Origin: an uncultured Eubacteriales bacterium
GTDB lineage: Bacteria > Bacillota > Clostridia > Christensenellales > Aristaeellaceae
DNA: 64,000 nt
Direction of reading: 5' to 3'
Assembly: GCA_900318145.1 (NCBI GenBank)
Contig: ONJM01000006.1
Location: 79,073 to 143,072 of the forward strand
Within the stretch, counting starts at the first letter, position 1. The number at the start of each line of letters is the position of its first letter. Positions 16,024 through 24,697 of this stretch are shown in pieces. The translations under genes were made by a program, and so were the position numbers. The notes below the pieces were generated by a model. It made no database searches, had not been told where the DNA came from, and saw only the letters and a program-made list of their open reading frames with translations.

Positions 16024-18222
16024 ATGAAGAAGATCGCGGCGTTTCTGGTTGAAAAGCGGCGGATCCTTCTGTGCCTTTTTCTGGCACTGGCGGGGGTGTG
16101 CGCGCTGCTGGCTCCCCGGGTGCGGATCAACTATGACCTGACGCAGTACCTGCCGGCGGATTCCCGGATGAAACAGGGAATGCAGCTGATGGAGCAGGAA
16201 TTCGGAAAGGAATACTCCTCCGAGCTGCGGATCATGTTTACGGGCCTTTCGGAAGCGGAGGAGCAGGAGGTATGCAACTGGCTTTCCGGCCTGGACCAGG
16301 CGGCTTCAGCAGCCTGGGGACCGGGGGAGGAATACCACAGGGACGGTCATACCCTGTTTGAACTCACAACGGAATATGACAGCCACTCAAAGGAAGCGGC
16401 GGATCTCTACAACGCCGTGCACGCGAAATATGACGGGCTCGGGGTGCAAACAGCCGGGACGATCCATGACGCGAACGTTCCCCTGCTGCCGTTCCACATG
16501 GTGGTGATCGCCGTGGCGCTGGTGCTGCTGATTCTGCTGACCCTGTGCGGTTCCTGGTTTGAGACGGTTGTCTTTATGGTGAACATCGGGATCGCGATCC
16601 TGATCAATCTGGGAACGAACGTGTTCTTCGCCAGCATTTCCGAATATACAAACTCCATCGTGGGCATTATGCAGCTGGTGCTTTCCATGGACTATTCCAT
16701 TATCCTGCTGAACCGCTACAAGCAGGAAAAGGAAAGAAATCCCGATCATCCGTCCGCCATGAAGGCGGCGGCGGCCGCGGCGTTTCCGGCCGTCACGGGC
16801 AGCTCGCTGACCACCTTCGCGGGCCTGCTCTGCCTGGCATTCATGAATTTCCGGCTTGGCGCGGACATGGGCTTCGCCCTGGCCAAGGGCGTGCTGATCA
16901 GCCTGATCTGCATTTTCGGAGTACTTCCGTCTCTGATACTCATGAGCGATGGACTGATCGAGAAAACCCGGAAAAAGGCGCTGCATATCCCGATGGGCCG
17001 GTATTCCCGCCTGGCTGTCCGGTACAGGACTGTTTTTGCCGTGCTTTTCCTGGTGCTGTTTACCGGGTCGTTCTTTCTGAAGAACAGCGTGGATATCCAG
17101 TATATGCTGCCGATGAACAACCCGGTCGACGCGGTGTTCGAGGCGAAGCATTCCATGGTTCTGCTCTATGAGAAGAAGGACAGCGAACGGATTGCGGAAG
17201 CGCTTGCCCCGTTTGAGGAAGATGAGAAAGTTATCGGGATCCAGGGATATTACAACACGCTCGGAAAGGCTTACCGGGCGGAGGAGATCGCGGAGCTCTT
17301 CGGAGGCGCGGAGATGGCGGATCCCAAGCTGATTCAGATGATCTACACTGCCTACGGCGCAACGCACGGCATGTCCGGGGAGGTCACGATGACTCCCGCG
17401 GAGTTGGTTGCGTTCCTGCAGGACAGCGTGATGGTCAATCCGCTTTTCGCGGGACTTATCACCGATGAGATGCGGGAACAGATCGCGGGCGCTGGGGAGA
17501 TGATCCGGGAGGGAGCCGCCCGGCTGGAGGGCGAAAACTACGGCCGGGTCCTGCTGACGACGGTCTATCCGGAGGATTCGGCTGAAACCCGGGCTTTCAT
17601 CCATTCGCTTTCGGAAAGGTGCGAAAGCATGCTGTCAGGCAGCAGCCGGCTGATCGGCGCCTCGGTCATGAATGACGAGATGGCGCAGACCTTTGACGCG
17701 GAACTGAACCGGATCACGCTGATTTCGGCACTGGCGATCTTTATCGTGGTGGTGCTGACGTTCCGCTCCCTGGCGGTTCCGCTGGTGCTTGTGCTGACGG
17801 TGCAGTGCGGCATTTATATGACCATGGTGTTTATCAGTCTGAGCGGCGGAGCCATTTTCTACCTGGCGCTGCTGATGGTGCAGTGTATCCTGATCGGCGC
17901 GACCATTGACTACGGGATCCTCTATACATCCTATTACCGGGAGCTCCGGAGAAACGCGGACCGCGCGGAAGCGATCCGCGGCGCGTACGACGGCTCCCTG
18001 CATACCATCCTGACCTCCGCGCTGATCATGATCGTGGCGGCCGGCGCGCTGGGCTTCGTATTCGCGAATCCGGCCATCGGAGAAATCTGCATGACGATTT
18101 CCCGCGGCGCGATTTTCGCGACGCTGCTGATCGTTTTCATCCTGCCGGGGGTGCTGGCCGCCATGGACAGGTTTGTCGGCGCGCGGAAAGGAACTGCCGC
18201 GAAGAACAGGGGAGCGGACTGA
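16024..18222 (+). CDS. MMPL/RND-family membrane transporter
   Basis: A 732-residue membrane protein with the duplicated RND layout: a first helix (about 13-32), an extracytoplasmic domain, a six-helix bundle, then the same again. The MMPL charged-helix motifs SMDYSIILLNRY (about 223) and TIDYGILYTSYY (about 629) are both present. It probably exports lipids or hydrophobic compounds with the proton-motive force; the substrate is unknown and no partner gene adjoins it. GGAGAGG precedes the ATG by eight bases. It ends seven bases from the convergent DUF5107 gene, leaving no room for a separate terminator. Confidence 0.87.
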   Translation: MKKIAAFLVEKRRILLCLFLALAGVCALLAPRVRINYDLTQYLPADSRMKQGMQLMEQEFGKEYSSELRIMFTGLSEAEEQEVCNWLSGLDQAASAAWGPGEEYHRDGHTLFELTTEYDSHSKEAADLYNAVHAKYDGLGVQTAGTIHDANVPLLPFHMVVIAVALVLLILLTLCGSWFETVVFMVNIGIAILINLGTNVFFASISEYTNSIVGIMQLVLSMDYSIILLNRYKQEKERNPDHPSAMKAAAAAAFPAVTGSSLTTFAGLLCLAFMNFRLGADMGFALAKGVLISLICIFGVLPSLILMSDGLIEKTRKKALHIPMGRYSRLAVRYRTVFAVLFLVLFTGSFFLKNSVDIQYMLPMNNPVDAVFEAKHSMVLLYEKKDSERIAEALAPFEEDEKVIGIQGYYNTLGKAYRAEEIAELFGGAEMADPKLIQMIYTAYGATHGMSGEVTMTPAELVAFLQDSVMVNPLFAGLITDEMREQIAGAGEMIREGAARLEGENYGRVLLTTVYPEDSAETRAFIHSLSERCESMLSGSSRLIGASVMNDEMAQTFDAELNRITLISALAIFIVVVLTFRSLAVPLVLVLTVQCGIYMTMVFISLSGGAIFYLALLMVQCILIGATIDYGILYTSYYRELRRNADRAEAIRGAYDGSLHTILTSALIMIVAAGALGFVFANPAIGEICMTISRGAIFATLLIVFILPGVLAAMDRFVGARKGTAAKNRGAD

Positions 18223-18229
18223 CGGACGG

Positions 18230-21200
18230 TCAGGCTTTTTCGATTTCCGAAAGCCCTTTGCGGCCCAGGGCCGCCAGGCGGCGGCAGTAATCGTCGCTGC
18301 GCTTCTGGATGTCGTCCTGGTAGACTTCCAGCTCAGGCATGGACACAGCGAAGAAATCATACCCCACCCGGTCAAAGATATGGCGTTCGCCGAAAATGAT
18401 GAGCTGGTGGAAGGATTTCCGGGCCATTTCATCGTTTCCCAGGGCGTGGAAAGCCAGACCCTGCCAGTAAATGTAGTCGGAAGGCTGGTCGTTGTAATAG
18501 CGCACAGGCTCCGGCACCTGGGAACCGGCGGAGGCCAGCGAGAAATATTCCGCTGCCTTTGCGCCGTCTCCGAGCATCCGGCGGGCGCAGCCCATCAGAT
18601 AATAAGCCCGGTTGTCCGGTACATTTTCCAGTTTGCCCTCGCCCAGGTTCACGGGGTAGGAGAGGGTGCGCTCCGCGTACGCTTCCGCGTCCTCAGGCCT
18701 GTTTTCGGCAAGGGCTTTTTCGGCAAGGGCAAACAGGGCGGTTTTGTATTCATCGGCCACCTTGCCCTCGCCGCCTTCCCACACATGGAAGGTGTACCCC
18801 GCCAGCAGATCCAGGGCTTTTTCATACTGCCCGTCGGCGTTCAGCAGGGAAATATAGGCCAGCATCAGCGCGTAACGGTCCGGGAGAATCTCCCGGTGCG
18901 CTTCCAGAATGGCCAGACGTTCCTTTACCGGGCGCTCCAGACGTTTCAGAAGCTGATCCTGCTCCAGCAGGAAACGGCTGTTCTCCGGTTCGAGCCGCAC
19001 GGCTTCGGCGATTTCCGGCGCCGCCGCGGCCCTGTCGCCGTGGTTGAAACAGGCGATGGAAAGATTGCGGTGGGCCAGGGCCAGATCCGGTTTTGCCGCC
19101 GCGGCAGCCCGCCAGTGGGCGGCGGCTTCGCCGTACCGCTTTTTGTCATACAGCAGTTCTCCCAGATAATAATGCGCCATGGGGGCCGGGCGGCCGCCGC
19201 CTTCCAGCACGGATACGGCGTTTTCCAGAATCAGGCATTCGGTCACCCGGCTGGGGAAGCAGTAATCCGGATCCGCGTTCTCGCCCGCTTCACAGGAACA
19301 CAGCGCGGAGGGGCGGTTCAGCATGCTTTCGGCATAGCCCAGGGCGTACCAGCGCAGCGGGCTGCCGGCGGGGCAGTCCTCCAGCACATCCGCCGCGTCT
19401 TCATAGCAGCCGAAGCCGATGAATTCAAAGGCCAGGTTCAGGTAGTTTTCAATACGCCCGCCCATGGCTCCGCGGTACGCTTCCCGGTCCCGCAGGCGGT
19501 AAACAAGGCCGGAATACAGCGGGTCGACTGCCAGGCTTTCCCGCAGGAAGGCTTCCCGGGTTTCAGCGCCGGTATGCAGCCGGTCCAGAATCGCGGCCTT
19601 CAGGCTTCGGGTTTTCATATCATGCCAGCCGCGGATCAGGCTTTCATCTGCGAACCGCAGCGCTTCCGCGTCCTTTCCCTGCTTTACGCACAGGCATGCC
19701 AGGTGGTGATACGCGGCGCCTGCCGTTTCGGCGCTCCAGGTTGCCTTGAAAAAGGCGTCGAAGGCTTTGCTGTTCTGTCCCAGCAGCTCCAGCGCCAGCC
19801 CCAGGTTGAAATACGCTTCCCCGGAATAGGGGTTTGGATTGCGCCAGGTCTGCTTCCGGACGGCCGCCTCAAAATACGGAACGCTTTCCCCGATCCGGGC
19901 ATTGCGCAGCAGATACAGGCCGTACGCGTTGTTCAGACGGATGTCGGTGGGATCGCGGCGCAGCCCTTCCAGGTAATAATCCTCGGGCCGGAAGGTGGCG
20001 TGGCGGTACTGCTCCAGATGCTGCCCCGCCAGGTACAGCTCTTCCAGGGACCGGAGTTCCTCCGGCTGCTTCAGCGCTTTGGCGGGTTCGGGAACGGGCT
20101 GGTTTTCCTTCACATATTCCTGATATTCGCAGAGGCACGCGCCGTTTTCGTCCGCTACCGTTATCCGGTAACCGCGCAGAGGGGCCAGCGTGTCGGTAAA
20201 AGCGGCTTCGGGGGACAGATCCGCCTTTTTCCGGTACACTTCCTTTCCGCCTTCGCGGATGACGATTTCCGCGTTTCTGTACCGGCCGGTGGCGTAGACC
20301 TTTACGCGGGACTTCGCCGCTTTTGCCCGCCCGGACGCGCCGGACTCCCCGCCGCGGGCGAAGGGATCGGGTTCGATGACGCGGCCGTCTGCATCCAGAT
20401 CATCCACGCCCAGGATCACGTCCCGGGTGGCGTTGCTGACGCGGCCGACAGTCTTGTACGGCATGAAATACTGGACGAAGTTTTTTTCCTCCAGCGGTTT
20501 GAGCCAGGAGAAGTCCGGCTGGTTGTCGCAGTACACGCCGGTCATCAGCTCGATATAGGGCCCGTCCTCATCCGTCAGGTTTTTGTCCCACATTCTGCCG
20601 AAGTCCCCGCAGCCCCAGGTCCACTGCTTCTTCCCGGGGCTGATGTGATGATCGGCCACATGGAGCAGCCCCGCGTCCCGTCCTTCGTCGAAATTACCGA
20701 CGAAATCAAAGTCGGAACGGGCGGCCATGTAGGAGGTGGGCACCCTGATGTTTTTGTAGCGGGAGATGTCCACGCCCGCGGAATAATCGGCCTTGTAGTA
20801 TTCGCCCGTGGCGATGGGGAAGGTGGACACGGCGCGCTTTCCGTGGTCCATGACGGCGTTGACGTCCGGCGGGAACACGGAGAAGGTTTTATCGTTCACG
20901 GACACGGCGGGATTGGCCCACCAGAGGAAGGTCTGGGGATAATCGGTGGGGTTGAACAGCCTGCCTCTGATCTCAATATAGGCCTTATCCGGGTACAGCG
21001 TCACGGAAGCGCTGCCCCGGGTGCCGTTGATGCGGTCGGTTTCGCTGAGCACCACCGTGGCGGAGCCGTCCGGGTTTTCGGTGAAGGTATAATCCACCGG
21101 CATGAAGGTGGAGGGACGGTGGTGCTGGGGCCAGTTGAACTCGATGCCGCCGGAGATCCACGGCCCGGTCAGACCGACCAGCGCGGGCTTGATGACCCGG

Positions 21201-21487
21201 TTGTAATAAATGAAATCATATCCGTTGGTTTTGTCCAGGGCCCGCTGGATGCGTCCGCCCAGCTCCGGCAGGATCATGACATACAGATAATCGTTCTCCA
21301 GAATGACCGCCTTATAATCCGTGTCTTCCTTGGTTTCGCTGATCTTTTCCGTCACCGGCAGGGGATAGACCTTGCCGGTGCTGCCCTGATAGGCCCGCTT
21401 TTCGATGAACAGCGGGCTTTTTTCCGGGGCGGCTGCCCGGTAGGTGGGAATCGTAACGATCTGCTCGCGGACCTGTACTTTGCCCAT
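18230..21487 (-). CDS. DUF5107 domain protein with TPR repeats
   Basis: A 1085-residue cytoplasmic protein. Residues about 45-340 match DUF5107, a galactose-mutarotase-like beta-sandwich found with carbohydrate genes (LENDYLYVMILPELGGRIQR, then SGGIEFNWPQHHRPSTF with clustered His). The rest is helical with recurrent TPR-like units (for example GEAYFNLGLALELLGQNSKA, about 600, and VRYYNDQPSDYIYWQGLAFH near the end). DUF5107-TPR proteins are suspected carbohydrate-active enzymes or sugar-conformer binders; the function here is unassigned. No signal peptide. AGGAGGAACG precedes the ATG, and an AraC-type regulator lies 70 bases upstream on the same strand, suggesting co-transcription. Confidence 0.8.
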   Translation of the reverse strand: MGKVQVREQIVTIPTYRAAAPEKSPLFIEKRAYQGSTGKVYPLPVTEKISETKEDTDYKAVILENDYLYVMILPELGGRIQRALDKTNGYDFIYYNRVIKPALVGLTGPWISGGIEFNWPQHHRPSTFMPVDYTFTENPDGSATVVLSETDRINGTRGSASVTLYPDKAYIEIRGRLFNPTDYPQTFLWWANPAVSVNDKTFSVFPPDVNAVMDHGKRAVSTFPIATGEYYKADYSAGVDISRYKNIRVPTSYMAARSDFDFVGNFDEGRDAGLLHVADHHISPGKKQWTWGCGDFGRMWDKNLTDEDGPYIELMTGVYCDNQPDFSWLKPLEEKNFVQYFMPYKTVGRVSNATRDVILGVDDLDADGRVIEPDPFARGGESGASGRAKAAKSRVKVYATGRYRNAEIVIREGGKEVYRKKADLSPEAAFTDTLAPLRGYRITVADENGACLCEYQEYVKENQPVPEPAKALKQPEELRSLEELYLAGQHLEQYRHATFRPEDYYLEGLRRDPTDIRLNNAYGLYLLRNARIGESVPYFEAAVRKQTWRNPNPYSGEAYFNLGLALELLGQNSKAFDAFFKATWSAETAGAAYHHLACLCVKQGKDAEALRFADESLIRGWHDMKTRSLKAAILDRLHTGAETREAFLRESLAVDPLYSGLVYRLRDREAYRGAMGGRIENYLNLAFEFIGFGCYEDAADVLEDCPAGSPLRWYALGYAESMLNRPSALCSCEAGENADPDYCFPSRVTECLILENAVSVLEGGGRPAPMAHYYLGELLYDKKRYGEAAAHWRAAAAAKPDLALAHRNLSIACFNHGDRAAAAPEIAEAVRLEPENSRFLLEQDQLLKRLERPVKERLAILEAHREILPDRYALMLAYISLLNADGQYEKALDLLAGYTFHVWEGGEGKVADEYKTALFALAEKALAENRPEDAEAYAERTLSYPVNLGEGKLENVPDNRAYYLMGCARRMLGDGAKAAEYFSLASAGSQVPEPVRYYNDQPSDYIYWQGLAFHALGNDEMARKSFHQLIIFGERHIFDRVGYDFFAVSMPELEVYQDDIQKRSDDYCRRLAALGRKGLSEIEKA

Positions 21488-21557
21488 GCTGCGTTCCTCC
21501 TGAAATCAGATATTATTACTGCCCGAAACGGGTATAAAGCGGGATCCGGATGCGGAT

Positions 21558-22505
21558 TCATGTATTCTTCCGAAGGATCTCGTCCGAGGTTTCAGGCTGG
21601 ATCCATCCGGTAAAGGTCAGCACAGAACGGCGCGCGTTTTCGTCATCCGTGCGGCGCCATCGGGAAGGAGAGGCCCCCATGAACCGGAGAAAGTGCCGGT
21701 TGAAGCAGCTGAGGGAGGAATAGCCGACGGCCACGGCGATCTCCGCGACGCTGTCTGCGGAGGTCAGCAGCATGGAACAGCTTGTGGCGATCCGGACCTG
21801 GTGCAGGAAATCCAGCGGTGTGGTGCCCAGCTGCTTCAGGAAAAGGCGGCGGAAATGGGTCGGGCTCAGATGGCACATATCCGCCAGCGACTCAATATAG
21901 AAATCTTCCGCATAGTTTCTGCGGATATAGTCCAGCGCCGGCGTCAGGACACCTGTGCCGGCCCGGGCGCCCGCGCTTTCCTTCGGCGCTGTCCGCAGCA
22001 GGAAAACCGCCAGGGAAAGGAGCAGGCCGCGGACGCAGGTTTTGTAGCCGGGCGGACAGTCAACGACCTCCCGGATAATGCCGGATACGAGCGGCGCGGC
22101 CCAGGAGCAGGCGTCCCGGTGAAGCATCAGGCCGCCGTTGATGATCATTTCCGAAAACTTCTGGTAGTCCGGAAGCTCCAGGGCCATGCTGTCCAGCAGA
22201 CGGCCGTAGTCCACAAAAAGATAACTCCACAGGCTGTGGGAATCCGGGGAGGACCAGGTGGTGTGGTGCACGTGAGGCGCCACGAAGGTCACAGTCCCCT
22301 CGGAAAAGGAAAGGTGTTCCTCCCCGATGATCATTTCCCCGCTGCCCCGGCGGCACAGCCCGATCTCTACACAGTTATGGAAATGCAGGCGGGGGCTCTG
22401 GACCGGACTGATCAGCCAGTTGTCCCCGTGCAGCGCGAGAATCGGGAAATCCGCCGGAAGCTCGTAATTCCGGTATTCAGATATGGTAATCCGCGGTCTG
22501 GCCAT
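21558..22505 (-). CDS. AraC-family transcriptional regulator
   Basis: A 315-residue regulator with an N-terminal cupin-like sugar-sensing domain (about 40-150, with LHFHNCVEIGLCRRGSGE and HVHHTTW) and a C-terminal pair of HTH motifs (about 205-300: IESLADMCHLSPTHFRRLF and VAEIAVAVGYSSLSCFNRHF). It is upstream of the DUF5107 gene on the same strand and divergent from an oligosaccharide ABC importer, so it probably controls one or both. GGAGGAGG lies near the ATG. Its promoter (TTGTCA, 17 bases, TATAAT) is clear. Confidence 0.9.
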   Translation of the reverse strand: MARPRITISEYRNYELPADFPILALHGDNWLISPVQSPRLHFHNCVEIGLCRRGSGEMIIGEEHLSFSEGTVTFVAPHVHHTTWSSPDSHSLWSYLFVDYGRLLDSMALELPDYQKFSEMIINGGLMLHRDACSWAAPLVSGIIREVVDCPPGYKTCVRGLLLSLAVFLLRTAPKESAGARAGTGVLTPALDYIRRNYAEDFYIESLADMCHLSPTHFRRLFLKQLGTTPLDFLHQVRIATSCSMLLTSADSVAEIAVAVGYSSLSCFNRHFLRFMGASPSRWRRTDDENARRSVLTFTGWIQPETSDEILRKNT

Positions 22506-22549
22506 GGCGCGGCCTCCTCCGGCAGGCTGTATGCTGACGCATCGGGATC

Positions 22550-22578
22550 ATTATACGACGTATGGTGGAAAATGACAA
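22550..22578 (-). promoter_or_regulatory. Predicted promoter of the AraC regulator gene
   Basis: Minus strand: TTGTCA (22573-22578), 17-base spacer, perfect TATAAT (22550-22555), 45 bases before the start. Confidence 0.75.
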
Positions 22579-22691
22579 ATTTTCTTTTTTTCGGCATAAA
22601 TCATGTAGATATTGGTATGAATATCGCCTGATCACAAAGTCACGCGGAAGCATTAATGGTTGAAACGAGTCAGTCATGAAGCAAAAAAGGG

Positions 22692-22721
22692 TTGAAGACG
22701 GAAACATTCAGGCGGTATGAT
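22692..22721 (+). promoter_or_regulatory. Predicted promoter of the first ABC importer operon
   Basis: TTGAAG (22692-22697) and TATGAT (22716-22721) with an 18-base spacer, about 50 bases before the first permease gene and within the 267-base region shared with the divergent AraC gene. Confidence 0.6.
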
Positions 22722-22772
22722 AACAACAGAACAAATTGTACCTGACGCGTAAAACGAAAGAGGGGAAGGCGG

Positions 22773-23714
22773 ATGCAGAAGACCGCTGCTGAGCGGAAGC
22801 GGATGAGGAATCGTCTGTATTTCAAGGACAACTGGCAAATGTACGTCATGATTCTGATTCCGATTGTTTTCGTGGTGCTTTTCAAATACGCCGCGTATCC
22901 GGGACTGCGGATCGCCTTCATGAACTACAAACCGGCAAAGGGCTACAGCGGGAGCGAATGGGTCGGTTTTCAGATTTTTGAGAAAATATTCAAGGACCGG
23001 GATTTTATCCGCGCGCTGAAAAACAGCCTGGTTTTCAACTTCCTGGATCTGCTGGTCGGGTTCCCTGTTCCGATTATTCTGGCGCTGCTGCTGAATGAAC
23101 TCCGTTTTCCCAGGTATAAGAAAATCAGTCAGACCATCCTGTATCTTCCGCATTTCCTGTCCTGGGTCATTATCGCCAGCGTGGCGCTGAGCCTGTTCAA
23201 GCCGCAAACAGGCCTGGTCAATATCCTGCTGCGGGATCTTCTGGGCTGGACAGAAAAAGGAGTGCCGTTCCTGACGGAGAAGTGGCACTGGGCGGTCACC
23301 TATCTGCTCATCGGCGTATGGCAGAACATGGGATGGGGATCCATCATCTATCTGGCGGCCATTACCGGTATCAGCCCGGACCTGTATGAAGCGGCGACCA
23401 TCGACGGCGCCGGCCGCTGGCGCAAGATCTGGAACGTGACGCTGCCGTGCATCCGGGGCACGATGGTCACCCTGCTGATCATGAACCTCGGCCGGGTGAT
23501 GGGAAGCAACTTTGAACGGCTGGATTCCCTCGGGAATGTTCAGGTGAAGGAATTCCAGTACCAGCTGGCGATCTATACCTATGAAAAAGGACTCGCGGGC
23601 GGAAACTTCAGCCGGGCTACGGCCGTCGGCCTGTTCCAGTCCCTGGTAGGCCTGATTCTGGTGCTCGCTTCCGACCGGGCGGCCAAGGCGCTCGGCGAAG
23701 ACGGGCTGCTGTAA
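22773..23714 (+). CDS. Sugar ABC transporter permease, LplB/YteP type
   Basis: A 313-residue inner-membrane permease with about six helices. The first helix (about 25-45, MYVMILIPIVFVVLFKYAAY) is followed by the extended FMNYKPAKGYSGSEWVGF segment typical of LplB/YteP permeases that take up oligosaccharides such as rhamnogalacturonan fragments. The ATPase-contact loop reads DLYEAATIDGAGRWRKIWNVTLP (the EAA motif, about 205-227). GAGGGGAAGG precedes the ATG. No dedicated ATPase is in the window, as is usual for this class, which shares a housekeeping MsmX-type ATPase. Confidence 0.9.
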   Translation: MQKTAAERKRMRNRLYFKDNWQMYVMILIPIVFVVLFKYAAYPGLRIAFMNYKPAKGYSGSEWVGFQIFEKIFKDRDFIRALKNSLVFNFLDLLVGFPVPIILALLLNELRFPRYKKISQTILYLPHFLSWVIIASVALSLFKPQTGLVNILLRDLLGWTEKGVPFLTEKWHWAVTYLLIGVWQNMGWGSIIYLAAITGISPDLYEAATIDGAGRWRKIWNVTLPCIRGTMVTLLIMNLGRVMGSNFERLDSLGNVQVKEFQYQLAIYTYEKGLAGGNFSRATAVGLFQSLVGLILVLASDRAAKALGEDGLL

Positions 23715-23731
23715 GGGAGGGGGAAGCGAAG

Positions 23732-24640
23732 ATGACAAGGATTTCCCCGGACCGGAAGGCCGGAATGTTCAAAGGCATCAGGCGGGTTCACGTGAGCGAT
23801 TTCGTGATCGCGTTCATCATCCTGCTGCTGTCGCTGACGTGCATCATTCCGTTTCTGCACGTGGCCGCGAAGAGCATCTCCTCCAACACGGCGGTGATGA
23901 GCAAACAGGTCTATCTGTGGCCCAAAAGCCTGAACTTCAACGCTTACGAAGCAGTTTTCAAGGACGGGCAGCTGACGCATTCCATGATCTACACGATCTG
24001 GATGACGCTGCTGTTTACCGTGATCGGCATGATCATTACGATTCTGGCCGCGTATCCGCTGGCCAGGAGGGAGCTCAAGGGCCGGAGCATATTCGCGTTC
24101 ATCCTGATGTTCACGATGTATTTCAGCGCGGGCCTGATTCCCGAATACCTGCTGTACCGGGACCTTCACCTGATCAATTCCATGTGGGTGCTGGTGCTTC
24201 CGCTTTCCTTCTCCCCGTACAACATGCTGATCATGCGTTCCTTCATCCGTTCCACGATTCCGGACAGCCTGTATGAAGCCGCCAACCTGGACGGCGCGTC
24301 CCATTTCCAGATCCTGTTCAAGGTTGTGCTGCCGCTGTCCAAACCGATTCTGGCGACGCTGGCCCTGTTTTATGCGGTGGGCCGCTGGAACGCCTACGCG
24401 GACGCCAAATACTACATTACGACGAAATCGCTGCAGCCGCTGCAGTATCTGCTGAGCAACATGGTGCTCAACAGCGGGCAGGAAGCGATGAGCCTGTCCG
24501 AGGCCAGCGCGGCGGAATCCACGCCGGAAGTGCTGCAGTCCGCGGTGGTCATGTTTGCCACGATTCCGATTATCCTCGTTTATCCTTTTGTGCAGAAATA
24601 CTTTGTGCAGGGCACGATGATCGGGGCTGTCAAAGGATAA
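23732..24640 (+). CDS. Sugar ABC transporter permease, LplC/YtcP type
   Basis: A 302-residue partner permease. It begins with the cytoplasmic lead and helix VSDFVIAFIILLLSLTCIIPF, has the P-rich NSMWVLVLPLSFSPYNMLIMRSFI stretch and the EAA loop LYEAANLDGASHFQIL (about 185-200), and ends with the family's VQKYFVQGTMIGAVKG tail. It sits 17 bases after the first permease with GGGAGGGGG before the ATG and would form the heterodimeric channel for the binding protein encoded next. Confidence 0.9.
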   Translation: MTRISPDRKAGMFKGIRRVHVSDFVIAFIILLLSLTCIIPFLHVAAKSISSNTAVMSKQVYLWPKSLNFNAYEAVFKDGQLTHSMIYTIWMTLLFTVIGMIITILAAYPLARRELKGRSIFAFILMFTMYFSAGLIPEYLLYRDLHLINSMWVLVLPLSFSPYNMLIMRSFIRSTIPDSLYEAANLDGASHFQILFKVVLPLSKPILATLALFYAVGRWNAYADAKYYITTKSLQPLQYLLSNMVLNSGQEAMSLSEASAAESTPEVLQSAVVMFATIPIILVYPFVQKYFVQGTMIGAVKG

Positions 24641-24697
24641 TACGCATCCGGAAATCTGGGCGGAAAGCCCTGAGTGATAAAAAGGAGGTACTCCCCT

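Noticed and set aside
18173-21613. A 1146-codon open frame on the plus strand opposite the DUF5107 gene
   Set aside because: It is the antisense shadow of a well-supported gene with its own ribosome site and domain matches. The plus-strand protein has no recognisable motif, and high GC makes long antisense frames common here.
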